From positions 99,980 to 163,979 of the forward strand of contig CAWVRK010000002.1 in NCBI GenBank assembly GCA_963932955.1: 64,000 bases of DNA. The letters run 5' to 3'. The notes beneath the pieces are model-generated. The model worked only from the letters and a program-made list of their open reading frames with translations, was not told the DNA's origin and did no database searches. A program made the translations under genes and the position numbers. Origin of the DNA: Flavicella sp963932955. Its GTDB lineage: Bacteria > Bacteroidota > Bacteroidia > Flavobacteriales > Flavobacteriaceae. This document shows, piece by piece, positions 44,801 through 53,236 of this stretch. The number at the start of each line of letters is the position of its first letter. The stretch's first letter is position 1.

Positions 44801-45225
44801 AAAATTACAACAATCGAGCCTATCAAATTCACAGCGACGAAGTGCTCCCAACCTTGACCTTCAACGCGACAAGAAACCAAAGCTTTTCCCTAAATTACAC
44901 ATACAAAGCAAAAAAAGAAGTGCGCTCCCTCTCCAACTTGCAAGTGCACAACCTAGGCATGGCTTATCAATTTTCAAAACCCGAAAAAGGCTCCCTAATT
45001 GCAGACCTTAATCTGTATCAAAACAGCTTTCGAGGAGATGAAAATTCTCCCATTGCCTATCAAATGCTGGAAGGCCTAAGAGATGGGGATAATTATGTCT
45101 GGAATGTGGTGCTGCAAAAAAAATTGACAAAAACCTTAGATTTGAACTTGTTGTACGCCGGTCGAAAAAGTGAAAATTCAAACACCATTCACACAGGTAA
45201 TGTGCAAATAAGAGCCAATTTTTAA
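41851..45225 (+). CDS. Large outer-membrane beta-barrel protein, unknown function
   Basis: 1124 residues. A signal peptide ends near LTAQ. Residues about 120-215 contain the GSLSRGITVGNNQD...LDLQLSGKLSEKVTLNASISDSNIPIQ and FDRVFVEL...LKAGDVEL series, which resembles part of SprA-type outer-membrane proteins of Bacteroidota. A globular insertion follows (about 240-430). The second half is full of alternating aromatic strands and ends VQIRANF with a terminal Phe, a typical barrel end. Its length is far below that of SprA (over 2000 residues), so it is a relative at most. It is flanked by its own promoter and unrelated genes, so context gives no role. Confidence 0.8.
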   Translation: MKRIGFVFCCLFSVALTAQTRFANARTLEISPEKDSIYFSEVSISPVGFEIFQNNRRVDPKEYTVYFEKALLLIDAQKYPLLTLHYTDYPEFLTKSYAALDKNRIVGNSSNTSRFFRLNNRKPSEYIPFAGLSTQGSLSRGITVGNNQDAVLNSNLDLQLSGKLSEKVTLNASISDSNIPIQENGYSQRIEEFDRVFVELFTDDWRLKAGDVELSNTATHFLKFDKKVAGLSVNAQFGADASKTEVQASGALVRGQFNRQQFQGVEGNQGPYRLQGANGEPYVVLLSGSETVYVNGIPLERGAQNQYTIDYNRAELTFTTTYPITAQMRITVEFQYSDKNYTRFVTYDHVTYKSEKFQIGGYFYNENDAKNQPLQQNLSKEQQQILSDAGNDPTKMVAPSAQRENYDENKILYTIEQAQGQEFFVFSQDPSAELYAVSFRSVNKGQGAYELERTTAIGKIYQYVGPFLGDYSPITQLVAPVKLQIAVANAVYKPNEKTAVHTEIAYSNHDKNLFSSRDDNQNRGIASKVGWTQTYADKKWLVQSSLDFDYIQQNFKSIQRMYNIEFSRDWNLQNPKGNQEFLQASLLMSDKKNTSFAYRYEALKFGSDFTGSRHSFETQLQVGKTALKSNLRFLENQNPLESATFLKTYARLQHRIHKTWLGASLRSEDNQRKELSTQKKDTLSFKFANYGAHWGIGDSTKVFTKLGINYQRNDSLRNEKMTRVNEATNYYLQATWIQNKRAKLAIYVNYRSVNNRDFEDHNALNSRINYSQKLFENFVSWSSLYETSSGTSPLQEFAYVKTEPGQGYYTWIDYNNNQIQEFNEFEIANYSDQANYLRVALPSIQSVRMNQTKFSQSLNIDASQWRVKSGFQKFVSQFYNQSFVVIDRKKRRRENRFDWNPFVANDDSLLDLQYQLKNSLFFRRGQQKYTTIYTISKSKTKQNLGIGFEENALHMQEIQFRHRLQTAWKIDLLARRQQTRNSSENYNNRAYQIHSDEVLPTLTFNATRNQSFSLNYTYKAKKEVRSLSNLQVHNLGMAYQFSKPEKGSLIADLNLYQNSFRGDENSPIAYQMLEGLRDGDNYVWNVVLQKKLTKTLDLNLLYAGRKSENSNTIHTGNVQIRANF

Positions 45226-45269
45226 GCCTGCCCTTGTCGCAAAAAACAGCTTTGATTTCACCACTTCCT

Positions 45270-45303
45270 TTGTTTTCAATTTGAATTTTATAATGTACAT
45301 TTG
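45270..45303 (+). promoter_or_regulatory. Promoter of the second DUF3575-like gene
   Basis: TTG at 45270-45272 and TACATTTG at 45296-45303, with a 23-base spacer. Confidence 0.55.
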
Positions 45304-45336
45304 TGAGAACACATTTACCAACAAAACCTCACACCC

Positions 45337-45819
45337 ATGAAAAAAATTGTCCTTCTCTTATTTCTCGCAGGAACCTTTGCTGGGATGGCACAAAAAAACA
45401 ACGAATTCAAAATAGATGTATTCGATATCCTTGCCCTAAAGAGCTTGGACATCTCATACGAACATGAAATGAACGCTGATGCTTCTATGGGAATCGCACT
45501 TTTGTTCAATTTTGAAAATTCAGAAACTGACTTTCGCTACAACGAAGAATTTGTATTGACCCCATATTACAGGCAATACCTTTTTGACAGAGGGAATTTT
45601 ACCTATTTTGGGGAGTTTTACGGTGCCTTAAACAAGGGGGAAAAAAAGGAAGAAGACTACACGGATTTCGCTTTTGGATTGGGCTTTGGAGGGAAGCACA
45701 TCTCAGACAACGGTTTTGTGGTGGACATCCACATCGGGATCGGAAGAAATTTATTCAATACGGATGTCTCTCCTGAAGTGGTTCCAAGAGCAGGGATCTC
45801 CATCGGAAAACGTTTTTAA
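45337..45819 (+). CDS. Small outer-membrane protein, DUF3575-like
   Basis: 160-residue exported protein and paralogue of the one at 25887-26474. A signal peptide ends near GMAQ. The mature part has FDILALKSLDISYEHEM, the LTPYYRQYLF block, a Gly/Phe-rich strand pair (FAFGLGFGGKHI) and a C-terminal ISIGKRF with terminal Phe, consistent with a small beta-barrel. It lacks the about 30-residue N-terminal region of its paralogue. Function is unknown. A palindromic terminator lies between it and the converging bacilliredoxin gene. Confidence 0.75.
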   Translation: MKKIVLLLFLAGTFAGMAQKNNEFKIDVFDILALKSLDISYEHEMNADASMGIALLFNFENSETDFRYNEEFVLTPYYRQYLFDRGNFTYFGEFYGALNKGEKKEEDYTDFAFGLGFGGKHISDNGFVVDIHIGIGRNLFNTDVSPEVVPRAGISIGKRF

Positions 45820-45865
45820 CCTCCTTTCCTTTGGAAGGAAAACCCAATTATTCGCTTGAAAAAAA

Positions 45866-45902
45866 GCACAAAAAAAATCGCAAATTGCGATTTTTTTTGT
45901 GC
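45866..45902. terminator. Bidirectional terminator
   Basis: Perfect 37-base palindrome with 18-base arms (GCAC, eight A, TCGCAA) around a single A. It lies between the converging genes at 45337 and 45917. Confidence 0.92.
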
Positions 45903-45916
45903 CTGTATGTAAATTC

Positions 45917-46330
45917 CTACTGGCAGTATTCTGTATAAGCCTCCGACAAATGCGCTGCAATCATCTCTGCAGAACGCCCTTCAATGTGGTGACGCTCCAA
46001 CATGTGGACCAAGCTTCCGTCTTTAAACAAAGCCACAGCAGGTGACGAAGGAGGAAAAGGAATCATGTATTCTCTTGCTTTTCCAACAGCAGCAGTATCG
46101 ACACCTGCAAATACCGTTGCCAAGTTATTGGGTTTGAAAGAGCTTGCTAAAGAAGCAATCACTCCAGGGCGCGCAGTCCCAGCGGCACAACCGCATACGG
46201 AGTTGACCACAACCAAGGTGGTTCCTTCCAATTCTAAGGTCGATGCTACTTCTTCAGCAGAATGCAAGGCCGAAAACCCTGCGGCGACCAACTGTGCTTC
46301 CATCGGTGCTGTCAATTCTTGTGGATACAT
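45917..46330 (-). CDS. Bacilliredoxin (BrxA/BrxB family)
   Basis: 137-residue thioredoxin-fold protein of the YphP/YqiW family, which removes bacillithiol from proteins in Firmicutes. The CGC active motif is in NSVCGCAAGTARPG (about residues 44-57), and the later IPFPPSSPAVALFKDG segment carries the family cis-Pro region. The length is typical. The presence of a Brx protein fits low-molecular-weight thiol chemistry in this organism, though the thiol is not identifiable here. The promoter lies at 46365-46393. Confidence 0.93.
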   Translation of the reverse strand: MYPQELTAPMEAQLVAAGFSALHSAEEVASTLELEGTTLVVVNSVCGCAAGTARPGVIASLASSFKPNNLATVFAGVDTAAVGKAREYMIPFPPSSPAVALFKDGSLVHMLERHHIEGRSAEMIAAHLSEAYTEYCQ

Positions 46331-46364
46331 ATCTATTTCTTTGAATGTTAAACTTTATGAACTG

Positions 46365-46393
46365 CAAAGATACACATTGAAGATGAATTGCAA
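46365..46393 (-). promoter_or_regulatory. Promoter of the bacilliredoxin gene
   Basis: On the minus strand, TTG at 46393-46391 and TATCTTTG at 46372-46365, with an 18-base spacer. Confidence 0.75.
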
Positions 46394-46527
46394 TTTTAGA
46401 TACTGATTTTTTTATATCTGTACGAGATTTGACAAAAAAAACCGGTATTAAGAGGAACTTAACAAAGAAAAAGCAAGCCCTTTCACAGAAACAAGTATCT
46501 TAGCTCTTTTCTAAATTCGAAATAAAA

Positions 46528-47271
46528 ATGGGCAACTTTACAAAGTGGTTGGGAGCAGGACTGGGCTGGTCTTTTGGAGGCCCCATCGGGGCTGTTTTAG
46601 GGTATCTGATTGCAAATGCCGTCGAGGGATTTGGCAAGAAAGACTTACAAGAATTTCAACGCCAAGCACAAGGGCATTCTGACAATACCCATTCGGGAGA
46701 TTTTGAAGTCAGCCTCTTGCTCTTGTCTTCTTTTGTCATCAAAGCCGATGGAAAAATAGACCCACGTGAGTTGGATTTCGTGCGTTCTTATTTTGTAAAA
46801 ATGTACGGAAAAGACCGGGCCAACCACGCCTTTCGACTGTTCAAAGGCATCATCAAGAATGAAGCCATTTCCCCGCGACAAATCTGTTTGCAAATCCAAC
46901 ACCAAATGCAACATGCCGCGCGCTTACAATTGATGCATTACCTCTTTGCCTTGGCCAAAGCAGACGAAATCGTGACCTCTGAGGAATTGGACATGCTGCA
47001 CAAAATTGCGGGCTACCTCAACATCAACCCACGGGATTTTGAATCGATCAAAGCCATGTTCTACAGCGATTCTCAAAGTGCCTACAAAATCTTAGAAATC
47101 GAAAAAACAGCCACCGATCAGGAGGTAAAGGCTGCCTACAGAAAAATGGTCAAAAAACACCACCCCGACAAACTGAGACATCTCGGGGAAGAACACCTAA
47201 AAGGAGCCCAAGACAAATTCTTGAAAATCCAAGAAGCCTACGAGCAGGTAAAAAAAGAAAGAAGCCTCTAG
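46528..47271 (+). CDS. TerB/DnaJ-domain protein (DjlA-like)
   Basis: 247-residue membrane-anchored co-chaperone candidate. A hydrophobic Gly-rich N-terminal segment (LGAGLGWSFGGPIGAVLGYLI, about residues 8-28) is followed by a TerB-like helical domain (about 55-170, with KADGKIDPRELDFVR). A C-terminal J domain carries the HPD motif in KKHHPDKLRHLG (about residues 209-220). The order matches DjlA, which stimulates DnaK ATPase from the membrane. A TATCTTAG element at 46496-46503 may be its promoter. No partner gene is adjacent. Confidence 0.9.
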   Translation: MGNFTKWLGAGLGWSFGGPIGAVLGYLIANAVEGFGKKDLQEFQRQAQGHSDNTHSGDFEVSLLLLSSFVIKADGKIDPRELDFVRSYFVKMYGKDRANHAFRLFKGIIKNEAISPRQICLQIQHQMQHAARLQLMHYLFALAKADEIVTSEELDMLHKIAGYLNINPRDFESIKAMFYSDSQSAYKILEIEKTATDQEVKAAYRKMVKKHHPDKLRHLGEEHLKGAQDKFLKIQEAYEQVKKERSL

Positions 47272-47450
47272 AAAACACTTTTCAAAACGTAAAATTGGAT
47301 CTATTTGGACACCTGACAATCGATCCAAAAAAGAACTTGTTTCTTCGGTTCTTTGTCCTGTTTATGGGAATCCCTTGATTCGCATTGCAAACCTTTGTTC
47401 CTAAAAACAAAAAAACGTAAATTCGCTCTTCACTTGCAAACAAAGCACTC

Positions 47451-50063
47451 TTGGCAAAAGAAAAAAGCAAAAAAGAAACCCCATTGATGAAGCAATACAA
47501 CAGCATCAAACGGAAATATCCGGATGCGATGTTGCTATTTCGTGTGGGCGATTTTTACGAAACTTTTGGCGATGATGCCGTCAAGTGTGCCCAAATCTTA
47601 CACATCACCCTCACCAAACGCGGGGCAGGAAGCACGAGCGAAACCGCCTTGGCAGGATTTCCACACCACTCCATCAACACCTACCTTCCCAAGCTCGTAA
47701 AAGCGGGATTGCGCGTAGCCATATGCGACCAATTGGAAGACCCTAAAATGACCAAAACGATTGTAAAAAGAGGCGTGACCGAATTGGTGACTCCAGGAGT
47801 TTCTCTACACGACGAAGTCCTACAATCCAACAGCAATAATTTCTTAGCTGCCGTTCACTTTGGGAAAAAAATACACGGGATTTCCTTTTTGGACATCTCT
47901 ACAGGAGAATTTTTGACCGCCCAAGGTTCTGCAGCCTACATCGACAAGCTGTTGCAAAATTTTCAACCCAGTGAAGTGCTGCTTCAAAAGCAACACCGAA
48001 CGACCTTTACCGAAGTTTTTGGAAGCCATTTTCATACCTTTTACCTGGATGATTGGGTCTTTCAGAAGGATTATGGAATGGAAAACCTCACCGACCATTT
48101 CAAGGTCAATTCCTTAAAAGGTTTTGGGGTAGAGGACCTCAATGAAGGCATCATCGCTGCGGGAGCCATTTTGTACTACCTCTCCGAAACACGCCACAAA
48201 CAGTTAGAACACCTGACGGCAATCCAACGCATCCCTGAAGAGGCCTATGTGTGGATGGACCGCTTTACGATTCGAAACCTAGAACTCTACGGTTCCGCTG
48301 AGGCCAATGCCGTATCGCTGCTAAGCGTAATCGACCAAACCATCTCCCCAATGGGTGGGCGTTTGTTGCGTCGGTGGCTGGCACTACCTCTAAAAGACTT
48401 GTCTGAAATTCAAAAACGACAAGAAGTCGTCAAATACTTGATTGACACCCCCGATTTTTTGGAATTGGCTACTTACCAAATCCGACAAATCAGCGACATC
48501 GAACGCTTGGTATCCAAAGTGTCTACGGGCAAAATTCATCCCCGTGAAGTGGTCGTACTCAAAAACTCCTTGAAAGCCATTTTGCCCATCAAAGAACTGG
48601 CCGAAAACAGCGACAACCCCAGCTTGAAAAATCTTGGATCCCAATTGCAAAGCTGTACCGAAGTTCGCACTGCCATCGAAAACACGCTGTTTGAAGACGC
48701 CCCTGTCCACCTCAACAAAGGCAATAGCATTGCAGCAGGTGTCTCCAAAGAATTGGACGAATTGCGCAGCATTTCGAGTTCTGGAAAAGACTATCTAGAA
48801 GAGCTCTTGCAAAGAGAGACCGAACAGACCGGCATCAGCTCCTTGAAAATCGCATTCAACAACGTATTTGGCTACTATATCGAAGTGCGAAACACACACA
48901 AAGACAAAGTTCCCGAGGAGTGGATTCGAAAACAGACCCTGGTCAATGCAGAACGCTACATCACCGAAGAACTCAAAACCTACGAAAGTAAAATTTTAGG
49001 CGCCGAAGAAAAAATAAGCCACCTAGAGCAACAACTGTACGGTGAACTCATCCAAACCTTGAGCGGGCATATCAAAGCAATGCAAGCCAACGCTCAAAAA
49101 ATTGGGCAATTGGACTGCCTGTGTTCCTTTGCCAAAACAGCCATCGAACAAAGTTATGTCCGACCCGTTCTCGACGAAGGCTTTGATCTTGAAATCAAAA
49201 ACGGACGGCATCCGGTCATCGAAAAGCAACTCCCCATCGGAGAAGAATACGTGGCCAACGATGTGGTATTGAACCGCAATAGCCAACAAATCATCATGAT
49301 CACGGGGCCCAACATGTCCGGAAAATCGGCCCTTCTTCGCCAAACAGCACTCATTGTTTTGCTAGCGCAAATGGGCTGCTACGTGCCTGCCCAACACGCA
49401 AAGATTGGTGTGGTCGATAAAATTTTTACCCGTGTGGGTGCCAGCGACAATATTTCCATGGGAGAATCGACTTTTATGGTCGAAATGAACGAAACAGCGA
49501 GCATTCTAAACAATGTCTCCAAACGCAGCTTGATTCTTTTGGACGAAATCGGACGGGGAACGAGTACCTACGATGGCATTTCCATCGCTTGGGCCATTGC
49601 AGAATACGTACACGAACACCCGAGCAAGGCCAAAACCTTGTTTGCCACGCACTACCATGAGTTGAACGACATGACCCATACTTTTGAACGCATCAAAAAT
49701 TTCAACGTGTCGGTCAAAGAACTAAAAGACAAAGTTATTTTTCTGAGGAAACTGGTTCCAGGAGGCAGCGAACACAGTTTTGGAATTCACGTCGCCAAAC
49801 TTGCAGGAATGCCAACTCAGGTCATTCACCGAGCGAGCAAAATGCTCAAACAACTCGAAAAAAACCACTCCCAAGAGGAGGTTCGTGAGAAATTGAAAAA
49901 CGCAGCCCAAGAGGAAGACCTGCAACTCAGTTTTTTCCAAATGGACGACCCATTGTTGGAAGGCATCAAAGAAGAAATTCTCAGTACCAACATCGATGCC
50001 TTGACACCTATTGAAGCGTTGATGAAACTGAACGAGATCAAACGAATGTTGACCAAAAATTAA
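47451..50063 (+). CDS. mutS: DNA mismatch repair protein MutS
   Basis: Recognises base mismatches and starts repair with MutL. The 870-residue product has the mismatch-binding N-terminal domain with GDFYETFG (Phe-x-Glu motif, about residues 32-39), connector and lever domains, the ATPase Walker A motif GPNMSGKSALLRQ, Walker B LILLDEIGRGTSTYDG and the FATHYHEL switch. The frame opens with TTG at 47451. Relatives keep a short Lys-rich lead before TPLMKQYN, so a TTG start is more likely than the internal ATG 12 codons later. trmH starts 11 bases after the stop. Confidence 0.96.
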   Translation: MAKEKSKKETPLMKQYNSIKRKYPDAMLLFRVGDFYETFGDDAVKCAQILHITLTKRGAGSTSETALAGFPHHSINTYLPKLVKAGLRVAICDQLEDPKMTKTIVKRGVTELVTPGVSLHDEVLQSNSNNFLAAVHFGKKIHGISFLDISTGEFLTAQGSAAYIDKLLQNFQPSEVLLQKQHRTTFTEVFGSHFHTFYLDDWVFQKDYGMENLTDHFKVNSLKGFGVEDLNEGIIAAGAILYYLSETRHKQLEHLTAIQRIPEEAYVWMDRFTIRNLELYGSAEANAVSLLSVIDQTISPMGGRLLRRWLALPLKDLSEIQKRQEVVKYLIDTPDFLELATYQIRQISDIERLVSKVSTGKIHPREVVVLKNSLKAILPIKELAENSDNPSLKNLGSQLQSCTEVRTAIENTLFEDAPVHLNKGNSIAAGVSKELDELRSISSSGKDYLEELLQRETEQTGISSLKIAFNNVFGYYIEVRNTHKDKVPEEWIRKQTLVNAERYITEELKTYESKILGAEEKISHLEQQLYGELIQTLSGHIKAMQANAQKIGQLDCLCSFAKTAIEQSYVRPVLDEGFDLEIKNGRHPVIEKQLPIGEEYVANDVVLNRNSQQIIMITGPNMSGKSALLRQTALIVLLAQMGCYVPAQHAKIGVVDKIFTRVGASDNISMGESTFMVEMNETASILNNVSKRSLILLDEIGRGTSTYDGISIAWAIAEYVHEHPSKAKTLFATHYHELNDMTHTFERIKNFNVSVKELKDKVIFLRKLVPGGSEHSFGIHVAKLAGMPTQVIHRASKMLKQLEKNHSQEEVREKLKNAAQEEDLQLSFFQMDDPLLEGIKEEILSTNIDALTPIEALMKLNEIKRMLTKN

Positions 50064-50074
50064 ACCTGTACACG

Positions 50075-50533
50075 ATGGTAGACAACCTCACACAAGGTTT
50101 TTTTGGAATCGGCATCCAAAACGGAAAAACTCCTGAAAATTTAGGCGTCCTTTGGCGGTCTGCCCAAAACATGGGGGCCAGTTTTATTTTTACCATTGGA
50201 AACCGCTACGCCAAACAGGCTTGCGACACCCACAAAGCAGTGGGGGCAATGCCTTACTTTCACTACGCTACCTTTGAAGATTTTTACAACAACCTCCCCA
50301 AAGGTGTGGTATTGGTGGGTGTAGAATTGGAAGAAAATGCAGCTCCCTTGGAGACTTTTGTACATCCCAGACGCTGTGTGTACCTCTTAGGGGCCGAAGA
50401 CCATGGCTTGTCAAAGAAAGCCATAGAAAAAGCACAGCAACTCATCAAATTCGACACGCCCTTGAGTCTGAATGTCTCCGTTGCAGGAAGCATCGTGATG
50501 TACGACCGAAACAGCAAAACTTTCAAACGCTAA
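50075..50533 (+). CDS. TrmH/SpoU-family RNA 2'-O-methyltransferase
   Basis: 152-residue SPOUT methyltransferase with the three knot motifs: ENLGVLWRSAQNMGA (N...R, motif 1), YLLGAEDHGLS (motif 2) and LSLNVSVAGSIVMYD (motif 3). The size is that of the short TrmL-like group that acts on tRNA, but rRNA substrates are possible. The start lies 11 bases after mutS, so the two are probably cotranscribed. Bacteroidota-specific function is not established here. Confidence 0.9.
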   Translation: MVDNLTQGFFGIGIQNGKTPENLGVLWRSAQNMGASFIFTIGNRYAKQACDTHKAVGAMPYFHYATFEDFYNNLPKGVVLVGVELEENAAPLETFVHPRRCVYLLGAEDHGLSKKAIEKAQQLIKFDTPLSLNVSVAGSIVMYDRNSKTFKR

Positions 50534-50598
50534 AAGGGCTTGGATTCTCAACGCTCTTTTTTTATTAACACTAAAATTTCACCTAAAGAAGAACCGTC

Positions 50599-51309
50599 AT
50601 GAAAAATAAATTTTTGTTCCTTGTCTTCTTACCCCTTTCTTTTTTTGCTCAAAATTACATTCCCACAAGCGCTGGAGAAATCGTCCGTCACCAGTATTAC
50701 ACCTTGTCGTATTCGGAAGACAACGAACAGGCAGCTTGGGTCTGCTACAAACTAACCCCAGAAATGGTCAATGGCACCTACGAACGAAAAAACAACTTTC
50801 GTTCAGACAAGATGGTTGCTACAGGTTCTGCGGAACTGTCAGACTATGTTGGATCCGGCTATGACAAAGGGCATTTGGCGCCTGCAAACGACATGAAGGT
50901 TTCTGCCTTGGCAATGTCAGAATCTTTTTACATGTCAAATACATCCCCACAGACTCCTTCTTTTAACAGGGGTGGCCTTTGGAGAAAACTTGAAAACAAA
51001 GTCAATTCTTGGGGAAATGATACGGTAATCGTCGTGACGGGACCCATTTTTAGAGACAATCTCGGTACTATTGGCAGCAGCAAAGTGACCGTTCCCGGAT
51101 ACTTCTACAAGGTCATTTATGCTCCGTCAAAACAAGCCATGATCGGCTTTGTATTGCCACACGTCAAAGTGGACAAAGAATTGAAAGATTGTGTGGTCAA
51201 AGTTGACCGTATTGAAGAAGAAACTGGAATTGATTTTTTTCCACAACTTGAGGACCTTCTTGAAGACCAATTGGAAGGGTCCGTCTGTCTTGCTGAATGG
51301 GACTTGTGA
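50599..51309 (+). CDS. Secreted DNA/RNA non-specific endonuclease
   Basis: 236-residue exported nuclease of the NUC1/Serratia nuclease family. A signal peptide ends near SFFAQ. The catalytic motif (DRGH in the family) is DKGHLAPANDM (His near residue 95), with the metal-binding Asn later in the SNTSPQTPSFNRGGLWRKLE segment. It probably degrades extracellular nucleic acid for nutrients. It lies 65 bases after trmH without a clear terminator, so readthrough is possible. There is no C-terminal T9SS tail. Confidence 0.92.
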   Translation: MKNKFLFLVFLPLSFFAQNYIPTSAGEIVRHQYYTLSYSEDNEQAAWVCYKLTPEMVNGTYERKNNFRSDKMVATGSAELSDYVGSGYDKGHLAPANDMKVSALAMSESFYMSNTSPQTPSFNRGGLWRKLENKVNSWGNDTVIVVTGPIFRDNLGTIGSSKVTVPGYFYKVIYAPSKQAMIGFVLPHVKVDKELKDCVVKVDRIEEETGIDFFPQLEDLLEDQLEGSVCLAEWDL

Positions 51310-51345
51310 TTTTTATACCTGTGTAGCTGGACAACAGGGCAAAAG

Positions 51346-51762
51346 TTATTCCCTGTCTTTTGCCGATTCGTTGACAAATCTCGGCACCACTATTTTTTTG
51401 GTGTCGTCGTATTCCAAGAAGGCCACACCTATATCTCCCGTCTTCCAAGTGTTGTATGAATTGGAGCCCCCTTTGACATAACATTTCAATCGGTGTTTGG
51501 CAACCAGTTCTTTTAAGGATTTCAGGCTCAGGTTTTTGTTTTTTTTGAGTTCTTGTGTAATTTTAGAGGCACTCTCTTGGGTGAGCGCATTCAAAAAAGC
51601 CAACCCGTAGGTTTCTCCATTCTGATGGCTGAAAACCACCCCATTTTCATGATGTGTCTTAAAGGCGTCAATGACTATGTTTTCAAATCCGACATCCGCT
51701 GTGTCGAGGATGGCCATCTGTTGAAGGGTGGTTGAAACGTATTCGGCTATTTGTTTGTCCAT
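51346..51762 (-). CDS. Conserved-looking protein of unknown function
   Basis: 138-residue acidic/basic mixed soluble protein. There is no signal peptide, membrane segment or motif I recognise. A repeated Lys-rich helical stretch (residues about 68-88) is followed by a KGGSNSYNTWKTGDIGVAFLEYDD beta-like segment. Minus-strand promoter-like elements lie upstream (TATTTTTG at 51830-51837 and TATCTTTG at 51879-51886). It converges with the nuclease gene. It is called a gene for its length, ATG start and clean frame. Confidence 0.65.
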   Translation of the reverse strand: MDKQIAEYVSTTLQQMAILDTADVGFENIVIDAFKTHHENGVVFSHQNGETYGLAFLNALTQESASKITQELKKNKNLSLKSLKELVAKHRLKCYVKGGSNSYNTWKTGDIGVAFLEYDDTKKIVVPRFVNESAKDRE

Positions 51763-51943
51763 AGGATTGCAATTGGCTTGTGCTCTTTTAAAAGAAACTT
51801 TTTGTAAAAAACAATTTTTTAAGAGGGTTCAAAAATACTAATTCCCTTTTAAAAACTTTTCGCATTTTTCACCTTTTTCAAAGATACCGAAAACACAGAA
51901 GGAATTAAACCCGCTCTCGATTCCAAAATTCAGGACGAATCTG

Positions 51944-51951
51944 TATCTTTG
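51944..51951 (+). promoter_or_regulatory. -7 element of tatA
   Basis: TATCTTTG, an exact match, 17 bases before the tatA ATG. Confidence 0.6.
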
Positions 51952-51968
51952 CTTTAAATTTCAACCGC

Positions 51969-52241
51969 ATGTTTTTATTTATTGGTGCTCCGGAGATTCT
52001 TATTGTGCTGCTACTTGTAGTCATGTTGTTTGGTGCGGATAAAATTCCTGAAATCGCACGAGGATTGGGCAAAGGAATGCGTCAAATGAAAAATGCGACC
52101 AACGACATCAAAAGGGAGATCCAAAAGAGCGCAGACAAACACGATTTGGATTTGGACGTGACCAAAGACATCCAAAAAGAAATTGAGAATGTCAAAGAGA
52201 ACATCGATGACCTCACCGGCCCTGTCAAAAGAAAATTCTAA
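51969..52241 (+). CDS. tatA: Twin-arginine translocase subunit TatA/TatE family
   Basis: 90-residue pore-forming subunit of the Tat system for folded proteins. An N-terminal membrane helix (residues about 5-22) is followed by the FGADKIPEIARGLGKGM hinge and amphipathic helix, then a charged Lys/Glu/Asp-rich tail. The size and sequence fit TatA rather than the longer TatB. No tatC is adjacent in the window. Confidence 0.93.
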   Translation: MFLFIGAPEILIVLLLVVMLFGADKIPEIARGLGKGMRQMKNATNDIKREIQKSADKHDLDLDVTKDIQKEIENVKENIDDLTGPVKRKF

Positions 52242-52413
52242 GCTTTCTTCTTTGTGTCCTCAATCGTAAATCTTAAAAAGTAAAAACGGAGAAATGCCGT
52301 CCAATACATTGATCTGCTTGGTGTCATCTGCAACGTTCCAATCACAACTGTCATCAACCCGTCCATTTCAATGGTCGTCTGCTGAAAGTCTTTCTGACCC
52401 CTGTTTTTAAAAC

Positions 52414-53055
52414 TCACCTTACCCGACTCAGCGTCAAGCCATCGCGAATGGGCAACAAAACCGTTTCCAAACGCGGATCTTCGTTGAGCAATCGGTTGTA
52501 TTCCAAAAGGGCTGCCGTATCGATGTCTTTTGGGTCTAAAGCTTCCACAACTTTCCCGCTCCACAGAACGTTGTCAGATAAAATAACCCCCCCCGGATTC
52601 ATTTTGTCAATGATCAAGTGGAAATAATTGCTGTAGTTTGCTTTGTCTGCATCGACAAACACCAAGTCGAACTTTTGATTGAATTGTGGCAACAGGTCCA
52701 AAGCAGTCCCCAAATGCTGATGAATCTGGTCTTTGTAAGGCGATTTATCAAAATAAGCGCGTTGCAAATCAAACAGTTCTTCGTTGCGGTCCAACGTGTG
52801 TAGTTCTCCGTTTGGCGCCAAACCCTCTGCCAAACACAGGGCAGAATAGCCCGTATAGGTGCCGATTTCTAAAATGGTTTTGGGTTGGATTAATTTAGAA
52901 ATCATGGACAAGACCCTGCCTTGAAATTCACCACTTAGCATGCGCGGGTTCAATACTTTTTGCCAGGTTTCTCGATTCAACTCTTGCAAGAGTTGAGGCT
53001 CATGTTGGGAGTGGGCCAGAATGTAATCGTCAATTTTTTTTGGCAGAAAATCCAT
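52414..53055 (-). CDS. SAM-dependent O-methyltransferase (Methyltransf_3 family)
   Basis: 213-residue class I methyltransferase related to catechol and caffeoyl-CoA O-methyltransferases. Motif I is ILEIGTYTGYSALCLAEGL (about residues 61-79). The metal-binding acidic residues appear in DLVFVDADKANYSNY, and SDNVLWSGKV follows. The ATG at 53055 gives the family start; the open frame to 53124 adds unrelated residues. The substrate is unknown. It is divergent from panB. Confidence 0.92.
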   Translation of the reverse strand: MDFLPKKIDDYILAHSQHEPQLLQELNRETWQKVLNPRMLSGEFQGRVLSMISKLIQPKTILEIGTYTGYSALCLAEGLAPNGELHTLDRNEELFDLQRAYFDKSPYKDQIHQHLGTALDLLPQFNQKFDLVFVDADKANYSNYFHLIIDKMNPGGVILSDNVLWSGKVVEALDPKDIDTAALLEYNRLLNEDPRLETVLLPIRDGLTLSRVR

Positions 53056-53190
53056 CTTTTTTTTAGGGTATTTTGAATGTTTTCCATGAACAGCAAGCGC
53101 TTTGCAAATCGCAGAAATAAACACGTAAATATAGGCTATTTTTTAAAAGTGCAGCGCAGCCACCAAAACCTTTCCGATAGGTGCTCTTGA

Positions 53191-53198
53191 TAATTTTG
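53191..53198 (+). promoter_or_regulatory. -7 element of panB
   Basis: TAATTTTG, an exact TAnnTTTG match, 38 bases before the panB ATG. Confidence 0.5.
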
Positions 53199-53236
53199 CT
53201 TATTTTTACAACCTGAATTTTAATCCTGCAAAGCCC

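Noticed and set aside
52238..52564. 108-codon minus-strand frame downstream of the O-methyltransferase
   Set aside because: Half of it lies inside the methyltransferase gene and no motif or promoter supports it. A 42-codon tail outside that gene is too short to judge.
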